NCBI GenBank assembly: GCA_013044365.1 | Contig: JABEUP010000109.1 | Coordinates: 1-8,464, forward strand | Direction: 5' to 3' | DNA length: 8,464 nt | DNA from: Acidimicrobiaceae bacterium | GTDB taxonomy: Bacteria > Actinomycetota > Acidimicrobiia > Acidimicrobiales > Acidimicrobiaceae | In this document: one piece after another, positions 4,895-8,464 of the stretch | Layout: the number at the start of each line of letters is the position of its first letter | Position numbering within the stretch: position 1 is the stretch's first letter | Program-made: the position numbers and the translations under genes | The notes under the pieces: generated by a model | Seen by the model: only the letters and a program-made list of their open reading frames with translations | What the model was told of the DNA's origin: nothing | Database searches by the model: none

Positions 4895-6991
4895 ATGACG
4901 ACTCACCAAATCAGCGAGATCCTCAAGAATTTAAACCCGGAACAGATCGAGGCAGTGACAGTTAGAGAAAATCCTCTTGTAATTATTGCCGGTGCCGGAT
5001 CTGGAAAGACCCGTGTGCTGACGCGCAGAATCGCTTATCGAATCGCCACTGGAGATGCGGATGCGCGTCACACCCTGGCAGTCACATTCACAAAGAAGGC
5101 AGCCACTGAGATCAAACACCGTCTCGAAGCCCTCAATATGCGTGAACAGATCGAAGCTCATACCTTTCATGCTGCCGCTCTCCGTATCCTGCAACGATTT
5201 TGGGAATCTAAAGAAATCACCCCGTATGAACTAATCGAATCCAAGTTCAAGATTGTTTCGGACGCAATATCATCCTTAGGCGCGAACACCAAGACATACA
5301 AATCCAGGACCAAGACATACAAAGGAAACTTTAAAACAGAGAACGAGGTGGCCGCAAAATCGCTGGTTTCTGCCGTGATCGCTGAAATCGAGTGGGCCAA
5401 GGCCAGAGGATTGACTCCTCGTGCATATTCAGATGCAGTAGTGGCGCATAGGAGAAACACCCCGCTCACGCCAACTGAAATGGCACAAATATTTTCTAGA
5501 TACGAAGAGTTAAAGTCCAAACTCCACAAGATGGACTACGACGATCTGATCATCGGAGCGACCAAAGTATTGAACTCCGACCCGATGTTCTCAGCTGCCG
5601 AACATTACCGGATGCGGCATCTCTATGTCGACGAGTTTCAGGATATCAACCCCGTTCAAATGAGCCTAGTGAATGCCCTCACAGACGATCGACTCGACCT
5701 GTGCGTTGTCGGCGACCCCAATCAGGCCATTTATTCATGGAACGGAGCGGACCCGACCTTACTTACTTCGCTTCAAAACCGGCATCATAATACCAGGACA
5801 GTGTTACTGTCTAATAATTATCGCTCCACCCCGCAGATTCTCTCTTTGGCCGGATCCATCCTTAATGGTGGCTCCCACCCGAACAAAAAACTCATTCCAA
5901 ACCTTCCAGACGGTCCAACCCCGGTCATTAGGGGATTCAATGACGATAAGACCGAAGCCCAGTCGGTAGCGAGACTGGCTAAACATTTCCGTCAACCAGG
6001 CACCGGCTGGTGCGACATCGCGGTACTTGCGAGAACAAACTCGCAACTGATTCCGATTCAAAAGATGTTCAAAGAATCAGGAGTACCAGCATTTCTTGCC
6101 GGCGAAACCAATTACCTGAACCAAAGCGAAATACGTGCGATAGTGAACAGCCTTGAACGCCAGAACAGCTTCCTTAGGGGGAACTCCCTGTTTGCCTGGC
6201 TTGAGGGAATTGTTGAAAACTCCCTAAGCAAGTACGCCGAAGTAAGTTCCGCTTCAGATAATCTGAACATCTTTCTCGAACTCTCACGGGAATACCTATC
6301 AACAACTCCTGATGGAGAATCACGCGGCCTCGCACTGTGGCTTAAGACTGAAGCAAGGAACGCGCTTGATGAAAACGCAGGAGAATCAGTAACTCTGACC
6401 ACCTTCCATAAAGCTAAAGGTCTCGAATGGCGGACGGTTTTCATTGTTGGCATGGAGGATGGCCTCGTCCCCATCGCCCACGCGGAATCAAAGGAGGCTG
6501 TTCTTGAAGAACAGAGACTCCTTTACGTTGCAATAACACGTGCGAAGCGAGACCTGATTTTGACCTGGGCTAGACAGCGTATCTTCAATGAACGTTATCT
6601 GAAGAGAGAGCCGTCTCCCTACCTTGCGACCCTTCAGGACGAGATACAAAGGATCTCTGGACACATCGCAACCTCGGAACATGCGCTGAGCTCAATCAGA
6701 AAAGCCCGACGCAATCTTCAGGATGATTCATCCGACAAGATGGACTTGTCTGAGCGGCAGAAATCAATAATGGAATCCTTGCGGCTATGGCGTTCACAAA
6801 AATCGAAAGAGCTTGGCGTACCTGCTCACATAATCCTCCATGACTTCGCGCTTGTATCGGTGGCGGTACAGGAACCCTCCTCACTTGAGGCCCTATCCAA
6901 GATTGCAGGCGTGGGTAGTACGAAAGCCTCAAAGTTTGGCAAAGACCTCTTGCAGTGCGTCGAGGTGCCGGATACATCTCAAAGAGAATGA
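4895..6991 (+). CDS. uvrD2: UvrD2-type superfamily 1 DNA helicase with C-terminal HRDC domain
   Basis: This is a 698-residue ATP-dependent 3'-5' DNA helicase, close to the length of mycobacterial UvrD2. Motifs in order are the Q motif LNPEQIEAV (13-21), Walker A AGAGSGKT (32-39), Ia AVTFTKKAATEI (62-73), Ib EAHTFHA (87-93), II YVDEFQD (244-250), III GDPNQAIYSWNGAD (273-286), IV SNNYRST (306-312), V TLTTFHKAKGLEW (500-512) and VI LLYVAITRAKRDL (542-554). The stretch between motifs IV and V is short for a UvrD/Rep 2B domain. Residues about 617-690 form an HRDC domain, an accessory nucleic-acid-binding module, with GVGSTKASKFG at 672-682. The tetracysteine linker of mycobacterial UvrD2 is absent: the only cysteines are 270, 373 and 688. 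A small in-frame duplication lies in the 1B region (131-144). Its role is probably DNA repair and replication upkeep. It appears unrelated to the upstream operon. Confidence 0.95.
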   Translation: MTTHQISEILKNLNPEQIEAVTVRENPLVIIAGAGSGKTRVLTRRIAYRIATGDADARHTLAVTFTKKAATEIKHRLEALNMREQIEAHTFHAAALRILQRFWESKEITPYELIESKFKIVSDAISSLGANTKTYKSRTKTYKGNFKTENEVAAKSLVSAVIAEIEWAKARGLTPRAYSDAVVAHRRNTPLTPTEMAQIFSRYEELKSKLHKMDYDDLIIGATKVLNSDPMFSAAEHYRMRHLYVDEFQDINPVQMSLVNALTDDRLDLCVVGDPNQAIYSWNGADPTLLTSLQNRHHNTRTVLLSNNYRSTPQILSLAGSILNGGSHPNKKLIPNLPDGPTPVIRGFNDDKTEAQSVARLAKHFRQPGTGWCDIAVLARTNSQLIPIQKMFKESGVPAFLAGETNYLNQSEIRAIVNSLERQNSFLRGNSLFAWLEGIVENSLSKYAEVSSASDNLNIFLELSREYLSTTPDGESRGLALWLKTEARNALDENAGESVTLTTFHKAKGLEWRTVFIVGMEDGLVPIAHAESKEAVLEEQRLLYVAITRAKRDLILTWARQRIFNERYLKREPSPYLATLQDEIQRISGHIATSEHALSSIRKARRNLQDDSSDKMDLSERQKSIMESLRLWRSQKSKELGVPAHIILHDFALVSVAVQEPSSLEALSKIAGVGSTKASKFGKDLLQCVEVPDTSQRE
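5288..5323 (+). repeat. Short in-frame direct repeat inside uvrD2
   Basis: The 15-base sequence ACCAAGACATACAAA occurs at 5288-5302 and again at 5309-5323, offset by 21 bases or 7 codons. It encodes TKTYK twice (residues 132-136 and 139-143), apparently in the 1B region. Codons are identical in both copies, which suggests a fairly recent duplication. Confidence 0.85.
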
Positions 6992-7048
6992 ATGGTCAGT
7001 TGGTAAAGAAACGATGCCGACAAATAGTACAAATTGCGCTCGGATCCT

Positions 7049-8428
7049 TTAGAGAAGCAAACGCTGAAGTGGCGGCTCAAATCCTTCCGAATAGGTAGGG
7101 AATGGATGGACCAGCTGCGCAAATACATCGATCGAAACTCCTGCGCGAATAGCTAGCGAAACTTCCGATATCATTTCATCCACATTCGGACCCACAGCAG
7201 TTGCTCCGACCAACACTCTGCTACCTTTGTCAAGAAAAAGCTTCAACAGCCCCTTTGTCTCTCCATCCGCCACAGCTCGCGCAGTAGATCCAAGGTCCAT
7301 CCAGGCAATGACAATCTCTCGATTGGAATCGCTACTTTCGCCGGAGATGACCCCCACAGAAGCTACCGGAGGTTCGGTGTATACCACACGGGGAATAGCG
7401 TCATAAGACGCAGAAGCTCTGCCATCCATCAAATGATCCACAATCACACGGGCCTGATAATTTGCACCATGGGTGAAAGGGGCTACCGCAGTTACGTCTC
7501 CAGCTGCGTAAACATTTTCAGCACCAAGTACTTGACAAAACTCATCGACTTGGATTCCCCTGGGATTTGGTCTCAGCCCAAGCGCCTCAAGCCCAATCCC
7601 GTCCACATTTGGACGACGTCCCGTTGCGACAATGAGATGCTCGGAAGAAATCGTAGACCGGCCTTCGAATTCCAAGCAAAACTCTCCACCATTGTACGAA
7701 ACAGAACTCACTTTTGCTTCCTCGACAACCTTCACCCCATAGCCTCTAAGCGCATTTCTGAGAACTGCTACTATTTCCCCGTCCTCTGTAGGCAGGATAT
7801 GCTCAAAACCTTCGATTAAATAAACCCGGCATCCAAAGGCGCTGAATATGTCTGCCAGCTCGCAACCGATAGCACCGCCACCCAATATCGCGAGTGACTC
7901 TGGTAGCACGGACGAACTCAAAGCTTCCTCACTGGTCCAGAAGGGCGTCGATGCCAAACCGGCCACTCTCGGAATCTTCGGGGATGATCCCGTGTCAATA
8001 ATCAACGCATCATAGGATATTTCATTTGCCAGCTTGCCGCCCACAAGAATACCAATAGTTCCATTGCCAGTAATTTTGCCAAACCCCCGAAAAAGCTTTG
8101 CTCCCGCATCAGCTAATTCTCTGGAAGCGTTGGAGTCATTCCTGTTCTCTGAGATACGGTCTCGTCGCTTCGATGCAACTGCAAATGCTGCTGAACCGTT
8201 GTCGAATTCGAATGGCATTGAGGTGGCACCAAGCTCAAATGACCGAGCTACTAATCGCCTTACATGGGCTGAGCGAAGCATCGCTTTGGAGGGGATACAT
8301 GCAACGTAGGGGCACTCCCCTCCGACTCTACCGGACTCGATAACTGCAATGCTCTTACCGGTAAGATGACTCCAGATCCATTCGCTGGCAGAGCCTGCAC
8401 CTAAGAGGACTACGTCAAAGTGATCCAC
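7049..8428 (-). CDS. FAD/NAD-dependent pyridine nucleotide-disulfide oxidoreductase family protein
   Basis: This is a two-dinucleotide-fold flavoprotein of 459 residues from the GTG at 8428-8426. Positions below add 10, counting from the alternative upstream GTG at 8458. The FAD fold opens with LLGAGSAS (18-25). The redox pair is C49 and C54 in GGECPYVACIPSK (46-58). The NAD fold has GGGAIGCE (193-200), with E216 ending its second strand, which favours NADH over NADPH. A second FAD contact is NVYAAGDVT (315-323). The dimerisation domain ends VHPFPTYSE (450-458), where the His of the usual HPTxSE is Phe. It resembles lipoamide dehydrogenase, mycothione reductase and mercuric reductase, but the motifs suit none exactly; a quinone or unknown electron acceptor is possible. 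AAAGGAG four bases upstream decides the start at 8428. It is convergent with uvrD2. Confidence 0.92.
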   Translation of the reverse strand: MDHFDVVLLGAGSASEWIWSHLTGKSIAVIESGRVGGECPYVACIPSKAMLRSAHVRRLVARSFELGATSMPFEFDNGSAAFAVASKRRDRISENRNDSNASRELADAGAKLFRGFGKITGNGTIGILVGGKLANEISYDALIIDTGSSPKIPRVAGLASTPFWTSEEALSSSVLPESLAILGGGAIGCELADIFSAFGCRVYLIEGFEHILPTEDGEIVAVLRNALRGYGVKVVEEAKVSSVSYNGGEFCLEFEGRSTISSEHLIVATGRRPNVDGIGLEALGLRPNPRGIQVDEFCQVLGAENVYAAGDVTAVAPFTHGANYQARVIVDHLMDGRASASYDAIPRVVYTEPPVASVGVISGESSDSNREIVIAWMDLGSTARAVADGETKGLLKLFLDKGSRVLVGATAVGPNVDEMISEVSLAIRAGVSIDVFAQLVHPFPTYSEGFEPPLQRLLL

Positions 8429-8432
8429 TGCA

Positions 8433-8439
8433 CTCCTTT
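8433..8439 (-). promoter_or_regulatory. Ribosome binding site fixing the oxidoreductase start
   Basis: AAAGGAG on the minus strand lies 4 bases before the GTG at 8428-8426. The upstream candidates, GTG at 8458 and ATG at 8452, cannot be judged for a ribosome binding site because the window ends 6 bases later, and they would add residues ahead of the normal family start (DHFDVVLLGAG). Confidence 0.7.
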
Positions 8440-8464
8440 GGGGCAGAACCATCGCCACGCTCTA

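Noticed and set aside
6992..7048. Terminator in the convergent gap between uvrD2 and the oxidoreductase
   Set aside because: I found no stem longer than a few bases and no T-run on either strand.
7433..7819. 128-codon open frame opposite the oxidoreductase gene
   Set aside because: It lies inside a gene with intact family motifs throughout, has no ribosome binding site and no recognisable domain.

Overview
The window reads as ordinary bacterial chromosome of roughly even base composition with a moderately GC-rich start-codon habit (several GTG starts). A UvrD2-type helicase with a C-terminal HRDC domain, start codons that look leaderless, and a CCAEP-tail radical SAM protein all point to an actinobacterium. 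The Ser/Thr-rich protein tail at the left edge would fit a lineage such as Acidimicrobiia, but that placement is a guess. No rRNA, tRNA, CRISPR array, insertion sequence or phage gene is visible. No gap between genes exceeds about 105 bases.

Layout from left to right. Bases 1-148 are the 3' end of a protein with a low-complexity Thr/Ser tail carrying a repeated 36-base segment. The gap 149-229 holds nothing I can name. A MarR-type repressor (230-688, minus) and a YceI-like protein (780-1337, plus) diverge from a 91-base region with two dyads and plausible overlapping promoters. A strong hairpin at 1366-1394 lies between the convergent YceI-like gene and nfuA (1431-2090, minus). The 102 bases between nfuA and the next gene hold an inverted repeat in the nfuA leader and a perfect 16-base palindrome.

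The most interesting unit is 2193-4825. It is a translationally coupled pair: an ATP-grasp ligase with an L-amino-acid-ligase-like C-terminal domain, and a radical SAM enzyme ending in a Cys-Cys-Ala-Glu-Pro tail. I recognise the latter as the CUAEP/CCAEP-tail family, in which some members carry selenocysteine at the second position. The family's product is not known to me. The divergent Fe-S carrier gene and the shared palindrome suggest joint control of cluster supply and the cluster-dependent enzyme.

Downstream are uvrD2 (4895-6991, plus), probably transcribed from its own leaderless promoter, and, convergent with it, a FAD/NAD-dependent oxidoreductase of the disulfide-reductase fold (7049-8428, minus). 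That enzyme keeps both redox cysteines but has Phe where the usual catalytic His stands. The 57-base convergent gap 6992-7048 shows no clear terminator.
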